64,000 nucleotides of DNA from Galaxea fascicularis (lineage: Eukaryota > Cnidaria > Anthozoa > Scleractinia > Euphylliidae), in NCBI GenBank assembly GCA_948470475.1, contig OX419336.1, forward strand, positions 32,696,915 to 32,760,914, given 5' to 3'. The notes beneath the pieces are model-generated. The model was not told where the DNA came from. It saw only the letters and a program-made list of their open reading frames with translations, and ran no database searches. Below are positions 23,824 through 36,043 of the stretch, in pieces. The first letter of the stretch is position 1; each line of letters starts with the position of its first letter. The translations under genes and the position numbers were made by a program.

Positions 23824-24444
23824 CTAAGGGAAAATGACAGGTAAAATTATTGAATGCAACTCGGCTGGTGCTCATCCATGTGAGACGTATGGTACTTAAT
23901 ATAAAAAACAAGCCTTTTAAATTAACAGTCCCACGTCCTTTACCCCCCATCCACCTCCGCCGTCTGCTTTAAAAATGGAATCTTTTGGCTGCAGATTTTA
24001 TCAAGCAAGATGATTGAGGTTTCAGCAATCATCCTGCCATGGGGTTTATTTCAAGTGTATAAGGTAACGAACACAAACAAGTCACATCAAATCACCAAAG
24101 TAGCATTAATGACAGGTAAACAATGTTGTGCCATGAAGGGTGTTTAGTCATCGCAGTTACAAATGGTAGCCGATTTAATAATTCGTCTCACGACTGAGTT
24201 ACTTGGATGTGCATCGTAACGTGTTGTTTGTGATCAAAGGGAAACACCAATGATCTAGAACTGAAAACAGTTACAACGTCGGCATGGGAGCCGGAAACTA
24301 TTTTTCATCCCACGTTTTAGGGATGTCGTTCGGTCCATAAAAATTGTGAATTAAAACAGAAGAAATCTAATCTACTTGATTTGTGGATCGAACCATAAGC
24401 ATAAAGACACGAATCGACATAACAAAATCACGAGCCTTAAAACG

Positions 24445-24487
24445 CCACCTTCATTCCAATAATCGTAAGTAACTGGAATGGAGGTGG
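24445..24487. repeat. Hairpin next to module donor (array copy 2)
   Basis: Perfect 14-bp arms CCACCTTCATTCCA and TGGAATGGAGGTGG, apart from G-T tolerance, around a loop containing GTAAGTAAC on the plus strand. Confidence 0.75.
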
Positions 24488-24546
24488 AGTGTTCAGGTTC
24501 ATGATTTTGTCATCTTCATTTGTGTCTTTAGTCACTAGTCACTTAC

Positions 24547-25023
24547 GCCTGATTGATATCCTCCTGGTTCTACCATAGCGCCCTTTCCTAAAGATCCTCA
24601 CTCTTCTTCTGCCAAGCAGCTTCACTTTCAGCCGTCTTCCCCGGACGCGAATACTGCAACGTACTCGGCGCCTCACGCGTCTCCACCTTTTATTCCGTCT
24701 TAAATACCACGTCTTCCTGCGTCGTCTAATTCGTATTCTTCGTCTTCTCAATTTTAAAATCAGCCTGACTTTCTTCATTTTGCTCCATTTACCTCTTCTT
24801 CGTAGATACCACTTACGACCGAATCTTCTCAGACCACACCACCTTCTCCTAATACGGACTCGCCAACGTTTTCCGTAACGCTTAATTTTTCTATACTTCC
24901 GTTTGATCAAAATCCTTATTTTTCTCCTGAACCTGCGGATAGGCTTCTTGCGGAGTCCAAAGAAGTATCGTCTTCTTATTTTCACACGACGTCGTCTGCC
25001 ACGGTACCGGATATATTTCCCTC
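24547..25023 (-). CDS. Module exon, array copy 2 (159 codons, phase 1-1)
   Basis: Same splice sites and length as copy 1. Contains WYLRRRGKWSKMKKVRLILK and ends KGRYGRTRRISIRR. The upstream intronic sequence stays open by chance in this frame to 25231; the CAG acceptor at 25024-25026 marks the true start. Confidence 0.9.
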
Positions 25024-25973
25024 CTGAATAAAGCAACAGGTTGTTATTTATCGACATGCATATACCTCCTTGCGTTAGTGATGAGCCATTTACCATTAAC
25101 AAATCACATTTCGCTCTTATAACGTCAACCGTGCACTTTTTCCAACTCACCTGCTGTATCATTTTAATCGTTTCATTTTTAAGACAACGAACATTTGAGT
25201 GGTAACACCAACTTAGAAACGCACTTCTCAAGAGGTTTCATTGAAATGACATTTACATTAAGCCATTGTTGAGACTAAATGTGACTTACATCGCGGCGTT
25301 TTTATTGAATGCTGTCTAATAATTTCAAAACAATATATTACCCAGATAGTTTAATCACAGATTGAATATTATCCAAGCAACCTTTGTGCAGGCTAAAACA
25401 CTTTCATGCAGGAAAGCATCATTTGATTTACATCGCGGGCTTTTCTTAAATAGTGACTGTGTAACAATCTTAAAAATAACGAAAGAGTTTAATCGCAGAT
25501 TGAAAATTGTTCAAGCAACCTTTGTGAGAGCTAAAAGACTTTCACGCAGGAAAGCATTGCTTTATGGCTTTCACTTGACTTACACTGTGGAGTTTTCTTA
25601 AATGCCGTATAATAATCTTAAAACAAACCGAGTGAGTTTAATTACAAATTGAACGTTATTGAAGCAACCTTTGTGCTGGCTAAAAAGACTTCAACACAGG
25701 AAAGCGCTCTTTTATGCCTTTCATTTGCCAAAAATTAGCCTCAGTAACTTGAACATTGAAGATGCAGGTGTATTTATTTCTCTTTCCTCGGCTGTAGAAT
25801 ACATTTCTGAACACTACTGTACCTCATAATCAAGATCCTTGTATGTAGCTTAACGTCATTTAGGGAAGACCAAACAAACTAAGCTACTTTCTGTAAGTTA
25901 CTTAGAGTCAATGGAAATAAAAGCTTTGATCATTTCTAGTCGGGGTAAAAGAAAAACCAAACTTTAAACTTAC

Positions 25974-26003
25974 TTCGTCCACGACGTCGCCTCCTTCTAC
26001 GCC
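25974..26003 (-). CDS. 30-nt Arg linker mini-exon, array copy 2
   Basis: Identical to the mini-exon at 23794-23823 (RRRRRRRGR) with the same acceptor and donor; phase 1-1. Confidence 0.7.
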
Positions 26004-26764
26004 CTAAGGGAAAATGACAGGTAAAATTATTGAATGCAACTCGGCTGGTGCTCATCCATGTGAGACGTATGGTACTTAATATAAAAAACAAGCCTTTTAA
26101 ATTAACAGTCCCACGTCCTTTACCCCCCATCCACCTCCGCCGTCTGCTTTAAAAATGGAATCTTTTGGCTGCAGATTTTATCAAGCAAGATGATTGAGGT
26201 TTCAGCAATCATCCTGCCATGGGGTTTATTTCAAGTGTATAAGGTAACGAACACAAACAAGTCACATCAAATCACCAAAGTAGCATTGATGACAGATAAA
26301 TAATGTTGTGCCATGAAGGGTGTTTAGTCATCGCAGTTAAAAATGATAACCGATTTAATAATTCGTCTCACGACTGAGTTACTTGGATGTGCATCGTAAC
26401 GTGTTGTTTGTGATCAAAGGGAAACACCAATGATCTAGAAAAACACTTACAAAGTCGGCATGGGAGCCGGGAACTACTTTTCATCCCACGTTTTAGCGAT
26501 GTCGTTCGGTCCTTAAAAAACTGTTAATTAAAACAGAAGAAATCTAATCTACTTGATTTGTGCATCGAACCACAAGCAAAAGGGCACGAATCCACATAAC
26601 AATTAATTAAAACAGATTAATTATTATTATTAATTAAAACAAATTATTAATTTTAATTAAAACAAATTAATTAAAACAGAAGAAATCTAATCTACTTGAT
26701 TTGTGGATCGAACCACAAGCAAAAGAGCACGAATCGACATAACAAAATCACGAGCCTTAAAACA

Positions 26765-26807
26765 CCACCTTCATTCCAATAATCGTAAGTAACTGGAATG
26801 GAAGTGG
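26765..26807. repeat. Hairpin next to module donor (array copy 3)
   Basis: Arms CCACCTTCATTCCA and TGGAATGGAAGTGG; one arm base differs from copies 2, 4 and 5, leaving an A opposite C. Confidence 0.7.
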
Positions 26808-26866
26808 AGTGTTCAGGTTCATGATTTTGTCATCTTCATTTGTGTCTTTAGTCACTAGTCACTTAC

Positions 26867-27343
26867 GCCTGATTGATATCCTCCTGGTTTTACCATAGCG
26901 CCCTTTCCTAAAGATCCTCACTCTTCTTCTGCCAAGCAGCTTCACTTTCAGCCGTCTTCCCCGGACGCGAATACTGCAACGTACTCGGCGCCTCACGCGT
27001 CTCCACCTTTTATTCCGTCTTAAATACCACGTCTTCCTGCGTCGTCTAATTCGTATTCTTCGTCTTCTCAATTTTAAAATCAGCCTGACTTTCTTCATTT
27101 TGCTCCATTTACCTCTTCTTCGTAGATACCACTTACGACCGAATCTTCTCAGACCGCACCACCTTCTCCTAATACGGACTCGCCAACGTTTTCCGTAACG
27201 CTTAATTTTTCTATACTTCCGTTTGATCAAAATCCTTATTTTTCTCCTGAACCTGCGGATAGGCTTCTTGCGGAGTCCAAAGAAGTATCGTCTTCTTATT
27301 TTCACACGACGTCGTCTGCCACGGTACCGGATATATTTCCCTC
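26867..27343 (-). CDS. Module exon, array copy 3 (159 codons, phase 1-1)
   Basis: Differs from copy 2 essentially by KGRYGKTRR in place of KGRYGRTRR near the end and by a few silent changes. Same acceptor, donor and phase. Confidence 0.9.
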
Positions 27344-28293
27344 CTGAATAAAGCAACAGGTTGTTATTTATCGACATGCATATACCTCCTTGCGTTAGTG
27401 ATGAGCCATTTACCATTAACAAATCACATTTCGCTCTTATAACGTCAACCGTGCACTTTTTCCAACTCACCTGCTGTATCATTTTAATCGTTTCATTTTT
27501 AAGACAACGAACATTTGAGTGGTAACACCAACTTAGAAACGCACTTCTCAAGAGGTTTCATTGAAATGACATTTACATTAAGCCATTGTTGAGACTAAAT
27601 GTGACTTACATCGCGGCGTTTTTATTGAATGCTGTCTAATAATTTCAAAACAATATATTACCCAGATAGTTTAATCACAGATTGAATATTATCCAAGCAA
27701 CCTTTGTGCAGGCTAAAACACTTTCATGCAGGAAAGCATCATTTGATTTACATCGCGGGCTTTTCTTAAATAGTGACTGTGTAACAATCTTAAAAATAAC
27801 GAAAGAGTTTAATCGCAGATTGAAAATTGTTCAAGCAACCTTTGTGAGAGCTAAAAGACTTTCACGCAGGAAAGCATTGCTTTATGGCTTTCACTTGACT
27901 TACACTGTGGAGTTTTCTTAAATGCCGTATAATAATCTTAAAACAAACCGAGTGAGTTTAATTACAAATTGAACGTTATTGAAGCAACCTTTGTGCTGGC
28001 TAAAAAGACTTCAACACAGGAAAGCGCTCTTTTATGCCTTTCATTTGCCAAAAATTAGCCTCAGTAACTTGAACATTGAAGATGCAGGTGTATTTATTTC
28101 TCTTTCCTCGGCTGTAGAATACATTTCTGAACACTACTGTACCTCATAATCAAGATCCTTGTATGTAGCTTAACGTCATTTAGGGAAGACCAAACAAACT
28201 AAGCTACTTTCTGTAAGTTACTTAGAGTCAATGGAAATAAAAGCTTTGATCATTTCTAGTCGGGGTAAAAGAAAAACCAAACTTTAAACTTAC

Positions 28294-28323
28294 TTCGTCC
28301 ACGACGTCGCCTCCTTCTACGCC
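28294..28323 (-). CDS. 30-nt Arg linker mini-exon, array copy 3
   Basis: Sequence and splice sites identical to the other array mini-exons; encodes RRRRRRRGR in phase 1-1. Confidence 0.7.
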
Positions 28324-28948
28324 CTAAGGGAAAATGACAGGTAAAATTATTGAATGCAACTCGGCTGGTGCTCATCCATGTGAGACGTATGGTACTTAAT
28401 ATAAAAAACAAGCCTTTTAAATTAACAGTCCCACGTCCTTTACCCCCCCATCCACCTCCGCCGTCTGCTTTAAAAATGGAATCTTTTGGCTGCAGATTTT
28501 ATCAAGCAAGATGATTGAGGTTTCAGCAATCATCCTGCCATGGGGTTTATTTCAAGTGTATAAGGTAACGAACACAAACAAGTCACATCAAATCACCAAA
28601 GTAGCATTGATGACAGATAAATAATGTTGTGCCATGAAGGGTGTTTAGTCATCGCAGTTAAAAATGATAACCGATTTAATAATTCGTCTCACGACTGAGT
28701 TACTTGGATGTGCATCGTAACGTGTTGTTTGTGATCAAAGGGAAACACCAATGATCTAGAACTGAAAACAGTTACACTGACGTCGGCATGGGAGCAGGAA
28801 ACTATTTTTCATCCCACGTTTTAGGGATGTCATTCGGTCCATAAAAATTGTGAATTAAAACAGAAGAAATCTAATCTACTTGATTTGTGGATCGAACCAT
28901 AAGCATAAAGACACGAATCGACATAACAAAATCACGAGCCTTAAAACA

Positions 28949-28991
28949 CCACCTTCATTCCAATAATCGTAAGTAACTGGAATGGAGGTGG
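28949..28991. repeat. Hairpin next to module donor (array copy 4)
   Basis: Arms CCACCTTCATTCCA and TGGAATGGAGGTGG with the conserved 15-nt loop. Confidence 0.75.
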
Positions 28992-29050
28992 AGTGTTCAG
29001 GTTCATGATTTTGTCATCTTCATTTGTGTCTTTAGTCACTAGTCACTTAC

Positions 29051-29527
29051 GCCTGATTGATATCCTCCTGGTTCTACCATAGCGCCCTTTCCTAACGATC
29101 CTCACTCTTCTTCTGCCAAGCAGCTTCACTTTCAGCCGTCTTCCCCGGACGCGAATACTGCAACGTACTCGGCGCCTCACGCGTCTCCACCTTTTATTCC
29201 GTCTTAAATACCACGTCTTCCTGCGTCGTCTAATTCGTATTCTTCGTCTTCTCAATTTTAAAATCAGCCTGACTTTCTTCATTTTGCTCCATTTACCTCT
29301 TCTTCGTAGATACCACTTACGACCGAATCTTCTCAGACCGCACCACCTTCTCCTAATACGGACTCGCCAACGTTTTCCGTAACGCTTAATTTTTCTATAC
29401 TTCCGTTTGATCAAAATCCTTATTTTTCTCCTGAACCTGCGGATAGGCTTCTTGCGGAGTCCAAAGAAGTATCGTCTTCTTATTTTCACACGACGTCGTC
29501 TGCCACGGTACCGGATATATTTCCCTC
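29051..29527 (-). CDS. Module exon, array copy 4 (159 codons, phase 1-1)
   Basis: Near-identical to copies 2 and 3, with RRVRIVRKGRYGRTRR at the end (Val where copies 2, 3 and 5 have Phe). Same splice sites. Confidence 0.9.
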
Positions 29528-30476
29528 CTGAATAAAGCAACAGGTTGTTATTTATCGACATGCATATACCTCCTTGCGTTAGTGATGAGCCATTTACCAT
29601 TAACAAATCACATTTCGCTCTTATAACGTCAACCGTGCACTTTTTCCAACTCACCTGCTGTATCATTTTAATCGTTTCATTTTTAAGACAACGAACATTT
29701 GAGTGGTAACACCAACTTAGAAACGCACTTCTCAAGAGGTTTCATTGAAATGACATTTACATTAAGCCATTGTTGAGACTAAATGTGACTTACATCGCGG
29801 CGTTTTTATTGAATGCTGTCTAATAATTTCAAAAAAAATATTACCAAGATAGTTTAATCACAGATTGAATATTATCCAAGCAACCTTTGTGCAGGCTAAA
29901 ACACTTTCATGCAGGAAAGCATCATTTGATTTACATCGCGGGCTTTTCTTAAATAGTGACTGTGTAACAATCTTAAAAATAACGAAAGAGTTTAATCGCA
30001 GATTGAAAATTGTTCAAGCAACCTTTGTGAGAGCTAAAAGACTTTCACGCAGGAAAGCATTGCTTTATGGCTTTCACTTGACTTACACTGTGGAGTTTTC
30101 TTAAATGCCGTATAATAATCTTAAAACAAACCGAGTGAGTTTAATTACAAATTGAACGTTATTGAAGCAACCTTTGTGCTGGCTAAAAAGACTTCAACAC
30201 AGGAAAGCGCTCTTTTATGCCTTTCATTTGCCAAAAATTAGCCTCAGTAACTTGAACATTGAAGATGCAGGTGTATTTATTTCTCTTTCCTCGGCTGTAG
30301 AATACATTTCTGAACACTACTGTACCTCATAATCAAGATCCTTGTATGTAGCTTAACGTCATTTAGGGAAGACCAAACAAACTAAGCTACTTTCTGCAAG
30401 TTACTTAGAGTCAATGGAAATAAAAGCTTTGATCATTTCTAGTCGGGGTAAAAGAAAAACCAAACTTTAAACTTAC

Positions 30477-30506
30477 TTCGTCCACGACGTCGCCTCCTTC
30501 TACGCC
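30477..30506 (-). CDS. 30-nt Arg linker mini-exon, array copy 4
   Basis: Identical to the other array mini-exons; RRRRRRRGR, phase 1-1. Confidence 0.7.
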
Positions 30507-31127
30507 CTAAGGGAAAATGACAGGTAAAATTATTGAATGCAACTCGGCTGGTGCTCATCCATGTGAGACGTATGGTACTTAATATAAAAAACAAGCCTTT
30601 TAAATTAACAGTCCCACGTCCTTTACCCCCCATCCACCTCCGCCGTCTGCTTTAAAAATGGAATCTTTTGGCTGCAGATTTTATCAAGCAAGATGATTGA
30701 GGTTTCAGCAATCATCCTGCCATGGGGTTTATTTCAAGTGTATAAGGTAACGAACACAAACAAGTCACATCAAATCACCAAAGTAGCATTAATGACAGGT
30801 AAACAATGTTGTGCCATGAAGGGTGTTTAGTCATCGCAGTTACAAATGGTAGCCGATTTAATAATTCGTCTCACGACTGAGTTACTTGGATGTGCATCGT
30901 AACGTGTTGTTTGTGATCAAAGGGAAACACCAATGATCTAGAACTGAAAACAGTTACAACGTCGGCATGGGAGCCGGAAACTATTTTTCATCCCACGTTT
31001 TAGGGATGTCGTTCGGTCCATAAAAATTGTGAATTAAAACAGAAGAAATCTAATCTACTTGATTTGTGGATCGAACCATAAGCATAAAGACACGAATCGA
31101 CATAACAAAATCACGAGCCTTAAAACG

Positions 31128-31170
31128 CCACCTTCATTCCAATAATCGTAAGTAACTGGAATGGAGGTGG
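31128..31170. repeat. Hairpin next to module donor (array copy 5)
   Basis: Arms and loop as in copies 2 and 4, at the same distance from the module donor. Confidence 0.75.
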
Positions 31171-31229
31171 AGTGTTCAGGTTCATGATTTTGTCATCTTC
31201 ATTTGTGTCTTTAGTCACTAGTCACTTAC

Positions 31230-31706
31230 GCCTGATTGATATCCTCCTGGTTCTACCATAGCGCCCTTTCCTAAAGATCCTCACTCTTCTTCTGCCAAGC
31301 AGCTTCACTTTCAGCCGTCTTCCCCGGACGCGAATACTGCAACGTACTCGGCGCCTCACGCGTCTCCACCTTTTATTCCGTCTTAAATACCACGTCTTCC
31401 TGCGTCGTCTAATTCGTATTCTTCGTCTTCTCAATTTTAAAATCAGCCTGACTTTCTTCATTTTGCTCCATTTACCCCTTCTTCGTAGATACCACTTACG
31501 ACCGAATCTTCTCAGACCGCACCACCTTCTCCTAATACGGACTCGCCAACGTTTTCCGTAACGCTTAATTTTTCTATACTTCCATTTGATCAAAATCCTT
31601 ATTTTTCTCCTGAACCTGCGGATAGGCTTCTTGCGGAGTCCAAAGAAGTATCGTCTTCTTATTTTCACACGACGTCGTCTGCCACGGTACCGGATATATT
31701 TTCCTC
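31230..31706 (-). CDS. Module exon, array copy 5 (159 codons, phase 1-1)
   Basis: Has IRILIKWKYRKIKRYGKRW (Trp replacing the Arg of the other copies); otherwise like copy 2. Acceptor TGCTTTATTCAG, donor AGGC then GTAAGT. Confidence 0.9.
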
Positions 31707-32166
31707 CTGAATAAAGCAACAGGTTGTTATTTATCGACATGCATATACCTCCTTGCGTCAGTGATGAGCCATTTACCATTAACAAATCACATTTCGCTCT
31801 TATAACGCCAACCGTGCACTTTTTTCAACTCACCTGCTGTATCATTTTAATCGTTTCATTTTTAAGACAACGAACATTTGAGTGGTAACACCAACTTAGA
31901 AACGCACTTCTCAAGAGGTTTCATTGAAATGACATTTACATTAAGCCATTGTTGAGACTAAATGTGACTTACATCGCGGCGTTTTTATTGAATGCTGTCT
32001 AATAATTTCAAAACAATATATTACCCAGATAGTTTAATCACAGATTGAATATTATCCAAGCAACCTTTGTGCAGGCTAAAACACTTTCATACAGGAAAGC
32101 ATCATTTGATTTACATCGCGGGCTTTTCTTAAATAGTGTGTAACACTCTTAAAACTAACGAAAGAA

Positions 32167-32290
32167 GAATGATCCTCGCAGTTGTGATCGCAATTTTTAC
32201 AATTGCGTAAAGAAGCCTGAAAAAAATTCAGGATTTCAACTCCTTCAGACCTCTTCTTGTGATCACAACTGCGAGGATCATTCTTCATTT
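32167..32290. mobile_element. SINE-derived inverted repeat inserted in array copy 5
   Basis: GAATGATCCTCGCAGTTGTG at the left and its complement CACAACTGCGAGGATCATTC at the right flank a SINE body (AATTGCGTAAAGAAGCCTG) like that at 18400-18475. Absent from the matching position of copies 1-4, so it landed in copy 5 after or during array growth. Confidence 0.65.
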
Positions 32291-32840
32291 GATTTCACAT
32301 CCGCAGTTCACATATGATTTCTTTCATATGCATTTACTCAATAACGAAAGAGTTTAATCGCAGATTGAAAATTGTTCAAGCAACCTTTGTGCAAGCTAAA
32401 ACACTTTCACGCAGGAAAGCATTGCTTTATGGCTTTCATTTGACTTACACTGTGACGTTTTCTTAAATGCCGTTCAATGATCTTAAAACAAACCGAGTGA
32501 GTTTAATTACAAATTGATCGTTATTGAAGCAACCTTTGTGCTGGCTAAAAAGACTTCAACACAGGAAAGCGCTCTTTTATGCCTTTGATTCAGTGCCAAA
32601 AACTGGCCTCAGTAACTTGAACATTGAAGATGCAGGTGTATTTATTTCTCTTTCCTCGGCTGTAGGATACATTACTGAACACTACTGTACCTCATAATCA
32701 AGATCCTTGATTGTAGCTTAACGTCATTTAGGAAGACCAAACAAACTAAGCTACTTTCTGTAAGTTACTTAGAGTCAATGGAAATAAAAGCTTTGATCAT
32801 TTCTAGTCGGGGTTAAAGAAAAACCAAACTTTAAACTTAC

Positions 32841-32870
32841 TTCGTCCACGACGTCGCCTCCTTCTACGCC
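32841..32870 (-). CDS. 30-nt Arg linker mini-exon, array copy 5
   Basis: Same 30 nt and splice sites as the other four mini-exons even though the surrounding intron has diverged (substitutions in nearby lines), suggesting the exon is under constraint. Confidence 0.72.
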
Positions 32871-34302
32871 CTAAGGGAAAATAACAGGTAAAATTATAGA
32901 ATGCACTGACTCGGCTGGTGCTTATCCATATGAGAGGTATGGTACTTAATGAAAAAAACTAGCCTCTTAAATTAACAGTCCCACGTCCTTCACTCCCCAT
33001 CCACCTCCGCTGCTTTAATAATGGAATTTTTTGGCTGCAGATTTTATGAAGCAGGATGATTATTTAGAATTGTAAGTCATACTGAGGTTATAGCAATTTT
33101 CCTGCCATGGGTTTATTTCAAGTGAATAAGGTAACGAACGCCAACAAGCCACATCTAATCACCAATGTAGCATTAATCATGGTTCTTAGGTGGCAAAGTT
33201 TGCCAGTTAATGTTTTATTGAGTTCTAAGCTCAAACGATCAGTATCTAACGGATCAGGCTTAGAGCGATGTTACCCTAAGTGCCCCTTTCTAAAAGTGTT
33301 TTTGTTAATGATCGAGCTCTCGGAATTCCACATACCGCCGGCAGTGTTCCACAAACAGACCCTATACAGCGGGGAGTAACAGCAAGACTTTTGCCGTGGA
33401 AGAGCAGGTGTTCTGTCTGGATTATCTCCAAAGATGCACGCTTTTAGCAACTTGTTAACCGTAATGATTCGTTTCTTCAGTAACTTCGTTTTATACATTT
33501 TTATTTTCATACGTGCAGACTTAATACGCTTTCAGGCAACATCATCAAGTTGGCCGTGAAGATCTGTTCCTCGTCGTTAAAGCTTTATACACCAATTATC
33601 ATGCATAAAATGTAACTGCTGACGTCGTGTTTGCGTACTTGCCTTTATAAGCGCACTGGGTCTAACAAGCGCTGTGAATGTGAATGTGTTCGGTAATGAG
33701 GACTGGTCCACGGAGGGAATGGTAAGCAGCATTGCATCTGTTTTGACTATGTGTCATTGCATCTCGCAATCAGTTGCACCCAAAAGCTTACATCTAAAGG
33801 CCTCAGTAAATTCGAGTAATCCTGTAGCTCTTCCAGACCTACAACCTATAGATTGTTTTGTTACAAGGGCTAGGGGTACTGTTTGTGTTGTATTTTCTAT
33901 CGTTTTGTTCTCCAATCGTAGATCGCGTCTGGAAAGCTACGGGTCTCTCTTAAATTCAACCCCAAACCTATGGGGCTCACTCATTTTCTGTTACTGCTGC
34001 ATCCGTGTAGACTATGCCCTCGCCCCACCCCCCCTCACCCCCCACCCCGCGCCACCAAAGCTTCTGTGAACAATCCAAAAAATCAACACAAATAAAAAAA
34101 AATAGCCTTTTGGTGGAAAGATTCAGTTTGTAAACTATCGGCCCTCTTCAATTTTAAATATTTTCATTTGTTTTTAGAAGCTGGAGTTGATTGTTTCACG
34201 CTGTGGAACTGGGGAATGCAGATCAAAGCTACGAACTAGTGTTTACTAGCAGTCAGGTTAGGAACTCAATCGACTAAACGTGACGACGTCAATCATACAT
34301 AC
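32871..34302 (-). other. Intron, nothing recognised
   Basis: After about 33170 similarity to the array units ends. No exon, repeat family or RNA gene recognised. Confidence 0.4.
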
Positions 34303-34455
34303 GTCTCCTCTTTAGTCTCCGTCCGCGCCTCCTGCGTCGCCATCTTCTTCGTCTTCGTCTTCGTCTTCGCCTTCGTCTTCGCCTCCTTCTGCGCCGAAGT
34401 CGTCTTCTTGCTCGTCTTCGTCTCCTCCTTCTTCGTCTTCTCCTCTGTCTTCTCG
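34303..34455 (-). CDS. 153-nt Arg linker exon (phase 1-1)
   Basis: Acceptor CTTTTTTATTCAG, donor GAGAC then GTATGT. Encodes ARRQ followed by Arg runs broken by ARRRL and W, ending RGRRLKRR. The acidic frame has a stop close to the exon's 3' end, so only the Arg frame passes through. Confidence 0.8.
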
Positions 34456-35269
34456 CTGAATAAAAAAGTTGTGGGGTGGTTCGATCAGTTGTTGCGATTG
34501 AGCTAGGCTGCTGCGTAAAGTCGTAACGGTTTGTCACCAAATCAAGCCAATAAAGGGTATATCGGGAGCTTTCGGTAGATCGTTGCAACCGGAATCTAAC
34601 AGAGAGGACCTATCAACAACTTATTAAAAAGAACGAGGGAGTTCGGTCTGTCCGTCTGCACTTAACCCTCTAAGGCCTAAGAGTGATCAGCACCAAATTT
34701 CTCCTAGTGATATTAACAGAATGGTCACGGGAATTAAGGACAGAATCACACAAGATAAATTTGCCTGATATTTTAACAACTCCTCTCCTCTACTTTTATA
34801 GGAATGTGTAGCGGCAACAAGTGAGAATTTAAAGTTTGATCTTAGGGTTTAAAGGCTTGAACACATTAAGACCTGAGGCATCAAAAACGAATTCGAACAA
34901 AACAAAAGGTACGCCCTGATCCATGAACACTATTCACGCTAAATTATTCAATTTCGGAGGGAAATGGCTCAAGCCCACTTAGCTCCGACAACTGAGTCAA
35001 ATGACTCACTAATAGTAGACGAAAAAATGTATCGTTACGCTGAATGTGCAGCTGATTAATCACGACGCCGATCTATAATAGTGAAGGCACTGAATACGTG
35101 GTTAATTTCGTAGTAACGCATGCAAACTACCTATCAGTTTATAGCATCTCAGTCGTAATGAAGTTTCAGCCTTGCTGTAATCAGTTCGATTTTTTCTTTT
35201 ATTCGCAGTGGGTTCGAGTGCCTCCAAAATAAGGCTGATAGTATTTCTTAAATTTTATACATCCCTTAC
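34456..35269 (-). other. Intron, nothing recognised
   Basis: No coding or repeat signal seen. Confidence 0.4.
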
Positions 35270-35770
35270 AGATTCGTCTTGGTCGCCTTCTTCTTATTCT
35301 CCTTCTTCGTGTCCACCTTCCGTGATACCTCACACATGCCTTCCGTCCCGTTACTTTCACTCGCAGATTGCGACCATGATATGTGATTCTGTAAGTGGGA
35401 CGACGAACGACCCGCTTCCACTTGTGCTTATACATCATGTACAGTCGTCTTCTTATCATCATCATGCGCGCCCATACACGTCTAAACTTAATCATCAGCA
35501 TGTTCGCCTTTCTTTGAAGGCGCTGCAATCGTCGGCGGTACCGCAGATACCATTTTCCCCGGCGCTTGACAATTGGCTTCCATTTCCTGCCGAACCAAAT
35601 GAACCACCTGCCGCGTATTTTTTTACACGGTCGCCATCGCTTGTTGAAGTAGATTTTTACACGTCGTCCGGTTCTTCGGAGTCTGTATCGTCGAGCACCA
35701 ACTCTCACCAACCATGTTCTACCGCCTCGCCTCAAGCGCCGATATCGTCCTCTGAAGTAGACTCTGGGGC
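35270..35770 (-). CDS. Exon: complete basic module (167 codons, phase 1-1)
   Basis: Acceptor CCCCCAACCAG, donor ATCT then GTAAGG. Opens PRVYFRGRYRRLRRGGRTW, contains WFIWFGRKWKPIVKRRGKWY and YRITYHGRNLRVKVTGRK. It has a Met-rich stretch (WARMMMIRRRLYMMYKHKW) not seen in other modules. Confidence 0.9.
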
Positions 35771-35980
35771 CTGGTTGGGGGAAGGAGGGGTGGTGTTAAA
35801 ATTGCGAATGTTTCTACCTTATCGTTCAAGTATAAGGATAAACTGTCAGTGATGGTCATCGCTTTATAAAAACTGAGGAGTTGGTACCAATTTGCTTTGG
35901 TGATCTCCCTATTTTTGTTTTGTTTAGTTGTTTGTTTTGCACTGTAGTTAACATTTCTAAAAGTAAAGGGAAACACTTAC

Positions 35981-36043
35981 GTTTTCTTCTTAGTCCGTAT
36001 CTTCGTCTCCTTCCTTGACGCGTACGCCTCCTTAAACGTCGAG
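35981..36043 (-). CDS. 63-nt Arg linker exon (phase 1-1)
   Basis: Acceptor GTTTCTTTTTAG, donor AAAAC then GTAAGT. Encodes ARRLRRRTRQGRRRRYGLRR. The acidic frame stops at its fourth codon, so only the Arg frame is usable. Confidence 0.75.

Larger units (their letters stand above)
22263..32880 (-). repeat. Five-copy tandem array, unit about 2.18 kb, each with one module exon and one mini-exon
   Basis: Module exons start at 22369, 24547, 26867, 29051 and 31230 (spacings 2178, 2320, 2184, 2179). Introns are nearly identical as well as exons, so the array arose by recent unequal exchange. The extra length of copy 3 comes from a local duplication and a TTAATTAAAAC-type insertion at about 26531-26745. 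The fifth (right) copy carries a SINE-derived insertion and is the most diverged at its right edge. All units are frame-neutral. Confidence 0.9.

Noticed and set aside
25027..25231. Extension of the array module frames to an upstream Met (MRSAFLSWCYHSNVRCLK in several copies)
   Set aside because: A strong CAG acceptor lies at 25024-25026 and equivalents; the upstream part is repeated intron that is open by chance, and it is broken in copies 1 and 5.
22263..32880. CRISPR-like or satellite interpretation of the 2.18 kb repeats
   Set aside because: The units are long, contain spliced coding exons and follow eukaryotic intron rules; no short direct repeats with unique spacers.
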